Positions 55,379 to 64,000 of a stretch of 64,000 nucleotides of DNA are shown one piece after another. Under the pieces are notes generated by a model. That model saw only the letters and a list, made by a program, of their open reading frames with translations. It ran no database searches and was not told where the DNA came from. The stretch spans positions 1-64,000 of the forward strand of contig NZ_JABBGK010000010.1 in NCBI RefSeq assembly GCF_012927355.1, in the 5' to 3' direction. The position numbers and the translations under genes are program-made. Positions within the stretch are counted from its first letter, which is position 1. Every line of letters begins with the position of its first letter. Source of the stretch: Rhizobium terricola (lineage in GTDB: Bacteria > Pseudomonadota > Alphaproteobacteria > Rhizobiales > Rhizobiaceae).

Positions 55379-56248
55379 TCAGTGAGGAGGCTGCTTGATC
55401 CGTTCCAGGACAAGATCGAGCAGAGCGCGCAGACGCGGCAGGCGCTTGAGGTCCCGGTGATAGCCTATCCAGGTGTCGCGGGACGGTGGACTTGTGCCGA
55501 GATCGACCAACCGAATACCTGCCGTGGCATCGCCAAGCGGCCTCGGCAGCACGGCGAGCCCTGCACCGAGCGCGCACAGCCTCGCCTGGACCTCGCGATT
55601 GTTGCTGCGGCACACCACCTTTGCCCTCGGAAGAGCCTGCGTCACCCAGCTGACGTCCGGCATGCCGCCAAAGGCTGTATCCATCAGGACCAAAGGACAC
55701 CCGTCGCCGTCTCCCATCACAGGGGATGCATGATCCGGGCTGGCATAGAGTCCGTAAGGGATGGTCACGAGCTTCCGTGCGATCACCTCCGGCTCCTCGA
55801 AGGGCGTGATCCGCATCACGAGATCGGCCTCCCGCCGCGATAGGCTGTAGAGGCGGGGATCGGTCAGCAGTTCCACTGTCACGTTCGGTTGGATCCGGCT
55901 GAACTCCGCCAGCACCGGGGCGAGCACGGTCGTACCGAACCAGTCGGAGCAGGACAGACGCAAGAGCCCATCGAGCCCAGCCGCGCTACCGGCCAGTTCG
56001 CGCTGGATGGAATGGGCTTCTTCCTCCATGCGGATCGCATGGGTATACATTGCTTCACCCTCGTCGGTCAGCACGAAGCCGTCGCGTGTCCGTTGGAAGA
56101 GCGCTGTACCGGCGGCTTGCTCGAGCGCCCTGAGCCGACGGCCCATGGTGGGTTGGGTCTGCTTAAGGCGTCGCGCGGCCTTTCCGAGGCTCCCCTCCCG
56201 GGCAATGGCAAGGAAGATGGGGAGATCGCTCCACTCAAGATCAGGCAT
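55379..56248 (-). CDS. LysR-family transcription regulator
   Basis: 289 aa from the ATG at 56248 (MPDLEWSDLPIFLAIAREGS); an upstream start at 56305 would add 19 residues. HTH: LGKAARRLKQTQPTMGRRLR with ALEQAAG. A LysR substrate domain follows (LRLSCSDWFGTTVLAPVLAE and so on). It is divergent from the quinone oxidoreductase gene with a 99-bp gap and so probably controls it. It begins 17 bp after the IS right end, suggesting that the IS insertion removed what lay beyond. Confidence 0.93.
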   Translation of the reverse strand: MPDLEWSDLPIFLAIAREGSLGKAARRLKQTQPTMGRRLRALEQAAGTALFQRTRDGFVLTDEGEAMYTHAIRMEEEAHSIQRELAGSAAGLDGLLRLSCSDWFGTTVLAPVLAEFSRIQPNVTVELLTDPRLYSLSRREADLVMRITPFEEPEVIARKLVTIPYGLYASPDHASPVMGDGDGCPLVLMDTAFGGMPDVSWVTQALPRAKVVCRSNNREVQARLCALGAGLAVLPRPLGDATAGIRLVDLGTSPPSRDTWIGYHRDLKRLPRLRALLDLVLERIKQPPH

Positions 56249-56347
56249 AACTATATCCATGCATTTATGTATGGAAATCGTGCGGTAGTTTTCATCGCCA
56301 TGCAAGGGGAGTTTGTCGGATAGTCAGGTCATCAAGAGGAGAGAGAC

Positions 56348-57355
56348 ATGACCCATCCGACAAAGACCATGAAGGCGGCAGTCGTCGAAATCAGTAACGG
56401 CCCCTTCCGCATGACGGAAACCGCCCGCCCGAGCGTCAGGTCCGGCGAAGTTCTGGTCCGCATCCACGCCAGTGGTATCAATCCGCTGGACGCGAAGATC
56501 AGGGCAGGTGCTGCCGCCCATGCGCGCCATCCCCTTCCGGCGATCCTCGGTCTCGATCTTGCCGGCGTGGTGGAGGAGGTTGCACCCGACGTCACCACGT
56601 TTCGTCCCGGCGACGAGGTCTATGGCATGGTCGGCGGTGTCGGGGGGCTCCAGGGCACGCTGGCCGAATATGTGGCCGTCGATGCACAACTACTTGCCAT
56701 CAAACCCGCCAACCTCACCATGCGCGAGGCGGCGGCCCTGCCGCTGATCACCATCACTGCCTGGGAAGGGCTGGTCGACAGGGCAAAGGTGCGCACCGGC
56801 CAGACGCTGTTGGTTCAGGGTGGCGCCGGTGGCGTGGGTCACGTCGTCGTGCAGATCGGCGTTTCGCTGGGTGCCACAGTCTTTGCCGTCGATGGCGCGG
56901 CCAAGGCCGATTTCATCCGTTCGCTTGGCGCAACGCCGATCGATTATGCGAGCGAGACGGTCGAGGACTACGTGGCACGCCATGCCGGCGGCGCCGGTTT
57001 CGATTTCGTCTACGATACCGGCGGCGGCGCTGTCCTCGATGCATCCTTCAAAGCCGTGAAGCGGTTCGGCCATGTGGTCAGCTGCCTCGGTTGGGGAACC
57101 CATGCGCTGGCGCCACTTTCCTTCAAGGCGGGAACCTACTCGGGCGTCTTTACGCTGGCGCCGCTTCTCGACGGCCTCGGCCGCGCCCACCATGGCCAGA
57201 TCCTGAAATCCGCCGCGGCAATGGTCGAGGCCGGTCAACTCGCGCCCCGTATCGATCGGCGCATCTTCTCCCTCGAGACGGTGGAAGAGGCCTTTGCCGC
57301 GATGTCGGATCGGAGCGCGCAAGGAAAGATCGTCGTTTCCATCATCGCGTCGTAA
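56348..57355 (+). CDS. Zinc-less MDR / quinone oxidoreductase-type dehydrogenase
   Basis: 335 aa. MKAAVVEISNGPFRMTETAR start region, GxGxxG-type NAD(P)H fold LLVQGGAGGVGHVVVQIGVS near 155-175, and no structural-zinc cysteine cluster. It belongs to the quinone oxidoreductase/alkenal reductase branch. It is divergent from the LysR gene and 28 bp before a truncated SDR gene. Reading frame intact with GAGGAGAGAGAC upstream. Confidence 0.92.
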   Translation: MTHPTKTMKAAVVEISNGPFRMTETARPSVRSGEVLVRIHASGINPLDAKIRAGAAAHARHPLPAILGLDLAGVVEEVAPDVTTFRPGDEVYGMVGGVGGLQGTLAEYVAVDAQLLAIKPANLTMREAAALPLITITAWEGLVDRAKVRTGQTLLVQGGAGGVGHVVVQIGVSLGATVFAVDGAAKADFIRSLGATPIDYASETVEDYVARHAGGAGFDFVYDTGGGAVLDASFKAVKRFGHVVSCLGWGTHALAPLSFKAGTYSGVFTLAPLLDGLGRAHHGQILKSAAAMVEAGQLAPRIDRRIFSLETVEEAFAAMSDRSAQGKIVVSIIAS

Positions 57356-57383
57356 GCGCGACGACATTTTGAAGAGGCATAAC

Positions 57384-57605
57384 ATGAAGACCTGGTTCAT
57401 CACCGGCGCGTCACGCGGCTTTGGTGCAAGGATTGCGGAAAAGGCCTTGGCGAGGGGCGATTGCGTCGTTGCAACCGCCCGCAAGCCCGGCACCGTCACG
57501 AGCCGCCTCGGTACCGCCCGCAATCTCCTCATTCTGCCGCTTGATGTGAATGACCCAAGGCAAGCGGCAGCCATAGTTGAACGCGCCGAACGGATACTCC
57601 GTCAT
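57384..57605 (+). pseudogene. SDR-family gene, N-terminal fragment
   Basis: MKTWFITGASRGFGARIAEK is the Rossmann TGxxxGxG motif of classical SDRs, followed by VVATARKPGTV and ILPLDVNDPRQAAAIVERAE. After about 73 residues the sequence diverges into a short unrelated tail ending at 57674. The NNAG and YxxxK regions needed for catalysis are missing. It is a deletion remnant downstream of the dehydrogenase gene. Confidence 0.82.
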
Positions 57606-57701
57606 AAAGGACCGAACTCCTTGCAGTCCTTAACTGCAGGCGAGCCTATCCCCGCAGATTGCCTAGGCCATTGAGGCCGGCCCAACCCAACGGATTTGAC
57701 C

Positions 57702-58175
57702 ATGTCAGACAGATCGGACGTTATCGAAGTGCTTTCCCGCTATGTGCGCGCTGCGGACCACCGTGACCCCGTGGCCATGGCCGCGCTGTTCCTGCCCGAC
57801 GCGGTGGTCGAGATATTCCATGGCATCGGTGGAGCGCTGACGAAACTGGGGGAGCTCGCTGGCGCCGAGACCATCGGCGGCGCTGTCCGAAACATGATGG
57901 CGCCGCATCCGGCCCGCGGCTGGAGCCATCACACGACCTTCGACCATATAGTCACGATCAACGGGGATGACGCGAGCATCGATGCGCAGTTTATCGTCTA
58001 CAACACCGTCGGACACCGCTTGCCTGACGCTGGCTGGCCCGCAGGTGTCAACGGCGCTCAAGGCTCGATCACCCCCGTCGAATCCGGCTATTATCGTCCG
58101 GTGCTGGGCAGGGTGGATGGATCGTGGCGCATCGCACATCATGTCATCGTGCATGACCTGCCGATGGCCTTCTAG
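57702..58175 (+). CDS. SnoaL/NTF2-like protein
   Basis: 157 aa from the ATG at 57702. The family pattern is YVRAADHRDPVAMAALFLPD near the start and YRPVLGRVDGSWRIAHHVIV near the end; the fold is an alpha+beta cone found in isomerases, cyclases and ring hydrolases. Substrate unknown. It sits in a region of broken catabolic genes but is itself open from start to stop. Confidence 0.82.
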   Translation: MSDRSDVIEVLSRYVRAADHRDPVAMAALFLPDAVVEIFHGIGGALTKLGELAGAETIGGAVRNMMAPHPARGWSHHTTFDHIVTINGDDASIDAQFIVYNTVGHRLPDAGWPAGVNGAQGSITPVESGYYRPVLGRVDGSWRIAHHVIVHDLPMAF

Positions 58176-58636
58176 ACGTCGACGCCGGCGCTCTCTTCGT
58201 CCGAAGGCCGGACGTTGCCGGTGGGAACCGGTGTCCTCCTGCCGCCGTTGCGCGGGAGACACGTTCCTGAGATACAAGATGGCGTAGCGGCCGTTCGCCG
58301 CTGCGAACGCATCTTCGGCCAGTCGGTGACGGCAAAGAAATGGGTAACGAAGACATGACTGCGGGGCGACGCATCCGAGCGCATCAGCGTCCATGCTCTC
58401 GACCGTTCAAGCTCCAAGGGCGCTGCCTGGGGAACCCAGCGCCGAGGGGTATTTCCATTGCTGACGGGATGTCTGGGGCGTGTGTCTTCAGGCGGTATGT
58501 GATTTGTCCTCATCGCTCACCGTTGACGGGAACGTGCGTCGGGCCATTCGACGGTACGGGCTTTGACGGTTTCGCTCACCTCAGCCAAGCAATGGCGACC
58601 TTCCGTGCCACATGTCCCGCGGACTTTTCAGGGGAT
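58176..58636. other. Intergenic stretch without recognisable gene
   Basis: About 460 bp. Frames on both strands give Arg-rich shadow peptides and no family resemblance. It probably holds the rest of deleted genes that can no longer be recognised. Confidence 0.45.
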
Positions 58637-58978
58637 CTATTCAAGATCGGCATCCATCTGCACGATGCGGCCGTCCCCGCCAAATGCAAGCTTGAGCAGA
58701 CCGACTTCGTGGCCGAAATCCCCGGTGAAATCGACACGCATGCGCAGACACTCGCCGCTGACAACCCTGAGGCCCAATATCTTGCTCACGGTGTGGCAGC
58801 CAATGAAATATCGCTCGACATACTCACGAACACCGGCATGTCCCAGGAAACGGTGACCTGTCGATGGGTCGTCAATCACGGCATCAGGCGTGACCAGGGT
58901 CAGGGCCGAATCGACATCGAAGGCGTTCGTGGCGGCGATCAGCGCAACGGCCGCCTGGCGAGGTGTCTTGGCGGTCAT
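58637..58978 (-). CDS. SnoaL-like domain protein (second copy)
   Basis: 113 aa from an ATG at 58978: AVALIAATNAFDVDSALTLV, then TPDAVIDDPSTGHRFLGHAG and YVERYFIG. This is the SnoaL/NTF2 pattern (short, single domain). The C-terminal part ends VQMDADLE. A slightly longer start at 59056 is possible. It differs clearly from the SnoaL-like protein at 57702. Confidence 0.72.
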   Translation of the reverse strand: MTAKTPRQAAVALIAATNAFDVDSALTLVTPDAVIDDPSTGHRFLGHAGVREYVERYFIGCHTVSKILGLRVVSGECLRMRVDFTGDFGHEVGLLKLAFGGDGRIVQMDADLE

Positions 58979-59274
58979 CGCATCATCTCCCACTTTGCCG
59001 ACCCTTGAAGACCAATTCGAGAGGGTGGCCACCCGATTTGCGAACTTGCCTCGCATGGATGCGGGGATCGTAGTGAAGCTGCGCGCCCGGTCCGAGGATC
59101 TCGCTTACACCAGCGGCCAAGGCTTCGGCATGGTCGGCGGCCATCATTGGATCGGGGCCTGCTCCAAGACCAACATCCGCGGCGCAGCGCACTGCCGTTC
59201 CCTTGTCAGGCGAGCGGAACTTCCCGCCTTCGGCGGAGAAACCCTTTACGTGGCGATGGCCTGTCGGACTTCGA

Positions 59275-59505
59275 CAGCCGCCATCGTCGGGTTCGCCGAT
59301 GCGACCGAGCGCGGTCTGCCCGGCGAGCAGAACCTCGAATTCTTCGGAGATTCCTCCGCCGAGATCGGTGCGGATCGGTACGGGGGCGATCGAGTTGGCG
59401 CGGATGCGACGCTCGCCGAACTCCTTGGCCATGTAGCGTGTCAGCACTTCGAGCCCGCCTTTGAAGGAGGCGTAGGGGGCAACGCCGGCTGTTGCGACGC
59501 GGCAA
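59275..59505 (-). pseudogene. SDR-family gene, C-terminal fragment
   Basis: The minus strand reads VATAGVAPYASFKGGLEVLT, RYMAKEFGERRIRANSIAPV and TDLGGGISEEFEVLLAGQTA, then LGRIGEPDDGG. This covers the YASFK active-site motif and the following SDR helix, but no N-terminus or coenzyme motif remains and the frame shifts after GEPDDGG. It is a remnant, not the missing half of the SDR fragment at 57384, because sequence and strand differ. Confidence 0.75.
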
Positions 59506-59681
59506 GTTGCCTGTCGACAAGTTGCTGACGCACCGCCTTCGGCTCGATGACATCAATGAAGGCTTCGACCGGCTGGCCGACGGCTCGGCGGTGCGCCAGA
59601 TCGTCGAATTTGATTGATTTTCCCTTGCCTCGGCCTTTTTCGAGCCGCGGCTACCTTTGCAAGACATACGGAGTGACCGGC

Positions 59682-61177
59682 ATGGCCAGACCCGAAGGCA
59701 TCACTGACTTTCTCTGCTTCATCGACGGCGAATGGGTCGCCGCGCAATCGGGCGACACGTTCGAGTCACACGATCCATTCACGGCAAAGGTCTGGGCCCG
59801 GCTCCCGAAATGTGATGCCCGTGATGTCGACCGTGCCGTGTCGGCTGCCCGTCGCGCCTTCGACACGGGAGAATGGTCGAAACTCAACGCGACCCAGCGT
59901 GGCCATCTCCTGCGGCGGCTCGGTGATCTCATCGCCCGCGATGCGGATCGTCTCGCGGCGATCGAAGTGCGCGACAATGGCAAACTGATCGCGGAAATGC
60001 GCGGTCAGGTCGGCTATATTCCGCAATGGTTCTACTATTTCGCCGGCATGGCGGACAAGGTCGAGGGCGGCGTTCCTCCGATTGACAAGCCGGACATGTT
60101 CACCTACACCCGTCACGAGCCGGTTGGCGTCGTGGCTGCAATCACGCCCTGGAATTCACCGCTTCTGTTGCTCACCTGGAAGATGGCGCCAGCGCTGGCG
60201 GCCGGCTGCACCATGGTCATCAAGCCGTCCGAATTTACCTCCGCTTCCACGCTGGAACTCATGCGATTGCTCGAGGAGGCCGGATTTCCGAAGGGTGTCG
60301 TCAATGTCATTACCGGTTTCGGGCAGGACGTCGGTGAGGCCATCTCGACCCATAACGGCGTCGACAAGATCGCCTTTACCGGCGGTGAGATCTCCGGCCG
60401 GCGCATCGCGCAGCAGGCGACCGGCAATTTCAAGCGACTGACTCTGGAACTTGGCGGCAAATCGGCCCAGCTCGTCTTCCCCGACGCCAATCTGGACAAT
60501 GCCGTCAAAGGCGTGGTCTCGGGCATTTTTGCCGCGACGGGCCAGACTTGCATCGCGGGGTCGAGGCTGCTCGTGCATGAAACGATCCACGACGAGTTTC
60601 TGGAGAAGTTCCTCGAGCTTGCCGGCACGGCAAGAATGGGTGATCCGATGGAAATGACCACACAGGTCGGCCCCGTCACGACCCAGCCACAGTTCCAGCG
60701 CGTCCTGTCGATGATCGACAGGGCGAAATCCGACGGCGCAACGGTTGCGATGGGCGGCAGGCCGGCCGACCGACCCGAATGCGGAGATGGATGGTTCATC
60801 GAACCGACCGTGCTTTCTGGCGTGCGAAACGAGATGCGCATCGCTCAGGAAGAGGTGTTCGGTCCGGTGCTCTCGGTCATCAAGTTCAGCGATGAGGACG
60901 AAGCCTATCATATCGCAACGACACGCCCTATGGTCTTGCCGCCGGCGTCTGGACCTCCGACATGGGCCGCGCGTTTACCGCTGCCAGACGGTTGCGCGCC
61001 GGTACGGTGTGGACCAACACCTATCGCGCGGTCTCATACATGATGCCGTTCGGCGGCTTCAAGAATTCCGGCGTTGGTCGCGAAAGCGGCCAGGATGCGA
61101 TCTACGACTTCCTCGAAACCAAGAGTGTCTGGCTGGCTTTCAACAAGGATGTGCCGAACCCATTTGTCATGCGGTGA
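59682..61177 (+). pseudogene. NAD(P)-aldehyde dehydrogenase with a single-base frameshift
   Basis: MARPEGITDFLCFIDGEWVA opens a standard ALDH: ITPWNSPLLLLTWKMAPALA, LTLELGGKSAQLVFPDANLD, GQTCIAGSR with the catalytic Cys, and EEVFGPVLSVIKF. Near 60916 the frame shifts: after AYHIA the expected NDTPYGLAAGVWTSDMGRAF continues in the next frame, through RAGTVWTNTYR and PFGGFKNSGVGRESG to the stop at 61177. One missing base (GCAAC for GCCAAC) explains it. The break removes the C-terminal 85 residues of the active enzyme unless it is a sequencing error. Confidence 0.88.
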
Positions 61178-61748
61178 CTGAATATCCCCGAATTCCGTAG
61201 ACGCCTCTTTCCCAATCGGAGGTCGGAGGCCTTCATGGGTCAAGCCAGTCTAAGCGACGATTTCGAAGGTATTGCGGGGTGTCAGTCCACCGAGAGTGGC
61301 CGTCTGCTTGCGAAGATTCGCAGCGGCCCCGGGGTCAGTCAGCATTCTCTCTGGCACGCCAGGATCATCCGAGGCGGTCCAGGAGACTCGGGGTCATCGG
61401 CAATGCGCGGCTTCTGAAGACGACCCGGATTTAACGGTAGGCACAAAGGCATCGCGCCCCGGTCGGCGGCCAGAGCTCCCGCCACCGGGGAAATCTTTGA
61501 GTCTCGGGATGCGCATGGCGCAACTTCGCCGACGAGGGCGCGGCGGTGTCGTTGCGGACATGTCATCCGGCCGATCGCGGGAAGCTCGCAGCGCCTCGCG
61601 CTGGCCAAACGCGGGCAATCGTTTCATCGGCAGCAGGCCCGCGCCATTGTCACAAGGCGTGAGCGGCGCCATCCAGATTGCGCCCCCGATAGCACGATGG
61701 CGCAGCCTGGTCTTGATGCTTGCCGTACCTGGCGCCAGATGGCCGGGC
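61178..61748. mobile_element. IS left-end remnant and degenerate sequence
   Basis: From 61179 the sequence TGAATATCCCCGAATTCCGT matches the reverse complement of the IS3 right end at 55362 (21 of the first 24 bases). It is followed by a leader and an ATG at 61235 with MGQASLS, after which similarity to an orfA is lost. The remaining 300 bp has no gene I can support; the long plus-strand frame that crosses it is antisense to nnrS. Confidence 0.6.
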
Positions 61749-62951
61749 TCACCCAACTTTCCTGCGCAAGACAAGCGGACCATAGAAGCCTACGAAGCCC
61801 AGGAAGGCCGTGATCCAGAGGAGCCCGGCAAGCGACAGCAGGATCATCGTGTGTTCTGGTGCCAGTGCTGCGGCGATACGAAGGATGGCCGCAAGCACGA
61901 TCGGGACATAGATTCCGAATGTGGTCGACGCTGGCGAACGCAACGCCTGACCCGAATGGCCGCGTGTTGCCCGGGTCATGACCGCAAGCGTCATGATGCC
62001 TATCGCGCCGGAGGTCCAGGCATGCACGCCGGCGGTGCCAAGGCTCGCATCATCAAGGAACAGCGCAGCGCCGTTCAGCAGGAAACCGAGCGGAACGAAG
62101 AAAAAGGCAACGTGCAGGATCGTCACCAGCGGTTCGGCCAGCGTCCTCTCCGGCTTCCAGCGGAGCTGTCGAACAAACTGGGCGATCGCGGCGATGATCA
62201 GCAGAATTCCGGCGAAAGGGACGATTGCGATCGTGTTGCTGGCGATCGGCCACGCGGCAAGAGCGACGCCGCAAAGCACCATGGTCCCCAGATCGAAGCG
62301 ATTGAAGGCTGGGGGGATGGCTCCTTGATTGTTCTGGCGCAGCCAATTGCCGGTAAAGCTCGGTATGATCCGGCCGCCGATGAGCGATATCAGGAAAATG
62401 ATGGTGGCGATGGCGATCCGGTTGGCAAGGTCGATGTGGCCGTAGCGGTCGAATTCCCAGAAGAAGGTCAGTTGCGCGGCAAACAGCACGCCTATGACGG
62501 CCACGACCTTGTAGTTGCGTCTGTTGCGGGCGGCAATGAGCTCCCTCAGGATCAGCCCTCCAAGGACCGGAAGGAAGGCGCCGGCCAGCAACATGGCGAT
62601 CCCAAGGCCGATCTGCTCGGAGCTGGCGATCGCAAGACGGCCGGCGAGCCAGAGCCCGAAGAGGAGGGCAAGCGGCTGACCGGAAAACGCCTTGCGGCCT
62701 GTCCAGTTCGGTACGGCGGTGAGCAGGAAGCCGGCGATCACGGCGGGGACGAATCCGAACAGAAGTTCATGCTGGTGCCAGACGAGCGGCGAGAGTGCCG
62801 AAGGCACGTGGATGAAACCGAGAAACCACGGTACCCACAAGGCGATCATCAGGGCGGCATGCAGGGCCCCGGCAAGGAAGAAGGGGCGAAAACCGCCTGA
62901 GAAGATGTGGGCGATCAGCGAGGGGGTGCGTTTTTCGACAGGGTGGGACAT
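61749..62951 (-). CDS. NnrS-family membrane protein
   Basis: 400 aa from the ATG at 62951. About twelve hydrophobic helices; family features are FSGGFRPFFLAGALHAALMI, PLVWHQHELLFGFVPAVIAG, FLLTAVPNWTGRKAFSG, GRIIPSFTGNWLRQ and VMTRATRGHSGQAL. NnrS is a haem/copper membrane protein linked to nitric-oxide and denitrification stress. It stands near a hemerythrin-like gene, which suggests a nitrosative-stress locus of the host chromosome. Confidence 0.93.
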   Translation of the reverse strand: MSHPVEKRTPSLIAHIFSGGFRPFFLAGALHAALMIALWVPWFLGFIHVPSALSPLVWHQHELLFGFVPAVIAGFLLTAVPNWTGRKAFSGQPLALLFGLWLAGRLAIASSEQIGLGIAMLLAGAFLPVLGGLILRELIAARNRRNYKVVAVIGVLFAAQLTFFWEFDRYGHIDLANRIAIATIIFLISLIGGRIIPSFTGNWLRQNNQGAIPPAFNRFDLGTMVLCGVALAAWPIASNTIAIVPFAGILLIIAAIAQFVRQLRWKPERTLAEPLVTILHVAFFFVPLGFLLNGAALFLDDASLGTAGVHAWTSGAIGIMTLAVMTRATRGHSGQALRSPASTTFGIYVPIVLAAILRIAAALAPEHTMILLSLAGLLWITAFLGFVGFYGPLVLRRKVG

Positions 62952-63113
62952 TCTCAGCAGCTTTTGGAGGAAAGGGTTGCGCTCGACCAGAGCCAGAGGG
63001 CCAGCGAAAAAGCCAACGTATCGCGGCAAGGCCGTGTTGATCTTGTCATGTAACAGCGCGCCGTCTGCCGGTCTTCTTTGCGCCAGGACAGACTGCGGTC
63101 CGTGGCGTCCGGC

Positions 63114-63587
63114 TCAGGCGAAGACTTCGCGTCCCTCCGCCTTGGCCGCGAGAAGTGTCTCCATCATCAGGCGCTCGGATGATACGTGTCGGCGCAGGCC
63201 TTCGAGGAAGCCCTGCAGCATGTAGCGAACCGTCTCCGGCGGCAACGCGCAGCGTCCCTCGACCAAGGCCCCCAACGTCCTCACCATCTCCTCGCAGGCC
63301 AGTCCGTCGCAACGATGCTCGGCCTTAAGCCGTTCGATCATCATGGCGGCAAAGCACGATCCGGCGTTCTTGTCGAAGTCCGGAAAGAGGATCTCCTCCT
63401 CGAGCCTATGGGCCTCGCCCAGTAGCGGGCCGAGGGCTTCTGTGACCGCGCGGCACGTGGCGCTGTCGACGTCGAAGGGAATGGAATCGGCAATTTCCTC
63501 GAGCGTAAGGCATAGGCCAAGTAGCCCGGCATGATTGCGCTCGAGTGCGACCAGCCCCGCAGCATCGAGATCAGTGGTCAAGGACAT
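63114..63587 (-). CDS. Hemerythrin-like protein
   Basis: 157 aa from the ATG at 63587; an upstream ATG at 63608 with GAGGAGAAACGAAG adds seven residues and may be the true start. Helices with EEILFPDFD and the spaced histidines (NHAGLL, GEAHRLEEEI, AEHRCDGL, LRRHVSSERLMME) fit a four-helix hemerythrin with a diiron site. It probably senses or binds O2/NO and goes with nnrS. Confidence 0.87.
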   Translation of the reverse strand: MSLTTDLDAAGLVALERNHAGLLGLCLTLEEIADSIPFDVDSATCRAVTEALGPLLGEAHRLEEEILFPDFDKNAGSCFAAMMIERLKAEHRCDGLACEEMVRTLGALVEGRCALPPETVRYMLQGFLEGLRRHVSSERLMMETLLAAKAEGREVFA

Positions 63588-63808
63588 CTTCGTTTCTCCT
63601 CGGAGCATGTGGGAGTCTTGACTGCCGCCAAGCGATCGGCCGTTTCCCCGCGCGGCATACTTGCGACTGCAATCGCACTATCGGTCATGTCACGCCGATC
63701 TTCTTTGTCATGACGCAAGGAATGGCGCGACGGGCACGGGTCGCGCTGCGTTGCAGGGCCGATCATCAGAAGCGGCTCCTGAAGGGCAAGGGTGATCCGA
63801 GATCCTGC

Positions 63809-64000
63809 CTATCCTGCCGGATCGTCGGGCGTGGCCGAATTCTGGGCCCAGATCGACACGTGGGAGAAAAAATCGCGGACCAGCGGCAGGTGCTGGCGTT
63901 CGGCGAGGCAGACGGCATATTCGCGCACGGCATGGGTGGCGTCGGCGATCGGGATGAAGGCCAGCCGACTGTCGTGGCCGATTTCGCGATCTGCAACGAC
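63809..64000 (-). CDS. LysR-family regulator, C-terminal end (partial)
   Basis: Only the last 63 codons lie in the window; the gene continues past 64000. The peptide DREIGHDSRLAFIPIADATH followed by AVREYAVCLAERQHLPLVRD and FFSHVSIWAQ is the end of a LysR substrate-binding domain. The stop is TAG at 63809-63811. The target genes are outside the window. Confidence 0.75.
   Translation of the reverse strand, partial: VVADREIGHDSRLAFIPIADATHAVREYAVCLAERQHLPLVRDFFSHVSIWAQNSATPDDPAG

Noticed and set aside
61272..62900. 542-codon plus-strand frame
   Set aside because: Antisense to nnrS; the peptide is composed of Gly/Arg/Asp-rich shadow sequence.

Overview
The window looks like an alphaproteobacterial chromosome, most likely from the Rhizobiales/Rhizobiaceae. 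The reasons are an initiator tRNA of the rhizobial type (C1:A72 mismatch) at 50-126, high GC with ATGA-coupled operons, a trb-type conjugation operon ending in a DUF2274 gene, and rhizobial-style amine ABC transport, NnrS and LysR genes. This assignment is by recognition, not by a database search.

Layout. (1) 50-13481: the 3' end of tRNA-fMet is an integration site. A large serine recombinase (83-1813, minus) runs into the tRNA, a 51-codon companion gene sits upstream of it, and then come a 739-aa ParB-like gene and a co-directional trbC-D-E-J-K-L-F-G-I-DUF2274 operon. No trbB ATPase, coupling protein or relaxase is visible, and trbC starts inside the parB stop codon. The conjugation module therefore looks cut down to its channel. 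(2) 13683-40672: a 27-kb cargo made almost wholly of conflict/defence-type genes. In order these are an HTH-module protein; a three-gene operon with a 90-aa acidic protein, a double-GHKL sensor kinase and a receiver protein with intact phosphorelay residues; AbiEii/AbiEi on the opposite strand behind a four-site operator; vsr, then (divergently) a C5 cytosine methylase, a MORC/MutL-like GHKL ATPase, a Z1 helicase, a PD-(D/E)XK (DUF4420-type) protein and an AIPR protein; a protein with an Mrr-like nuclease end; a second nuclease-like protein with an unrecognised front; a second HTH-module protein; a nuclease-STAND NTPase; and a DUF4365 protein. (3) 40889-40903: a second copy of the tRNA 3' end, followed by a terminator and an IS3 orfA scrap. 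(4) 41243-53757: a compact amine-type uptake and catabolism island with a Rieske oxygenase, class III aminotransferase, Pot-type ABC transporter, GcvT-like demethylase, two related FAD oxidoreductases, a TetR regulator and a solute-binding protein. It carries three copies of one palindromic operator, one in front of each promoter region. (5) 53859-54810: an ABC ATPase gene broken at its Walker A motif, next to a third copy of the tRNA 3' end. (6) 54940-61200: a decaying segment between an IS3-family right end (to 55362) and a matching left end (from 61179). It has an intact LysR/quinone oxidoreductase pair and fragments of two SDRs, two SnoaL-like genes and a frameshifted aldehyde dehydrogenase. 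(7) 61749-64000: NnrS, a hemerythrin-like protein and the end of a LysR gene, probably core chromosome.

How the parts fit. The simplest reading is repeated insertion of elements at one initiator-tRNA gene, each leaving a 14-15 bp copy of the tRNA 3' end and its own terminator. The first unit (about 114-40,903) keeps a recombinase and a mating channel but has turned into a defence-island carrier. The unit to its right carries a substrate-inducible catabolic regulon. The strongest candidate for an undescribed system is the three-gene kinase/receiver operon at 15347-19118. Next are the methylase-Vsr-MORC-Z1-AIPR cluster, whose type is known from comparative genomics, and the AbiE operator array built into the end of vsr. 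Long open frames antisense to the real genes are common because of the high GC and were discarded.
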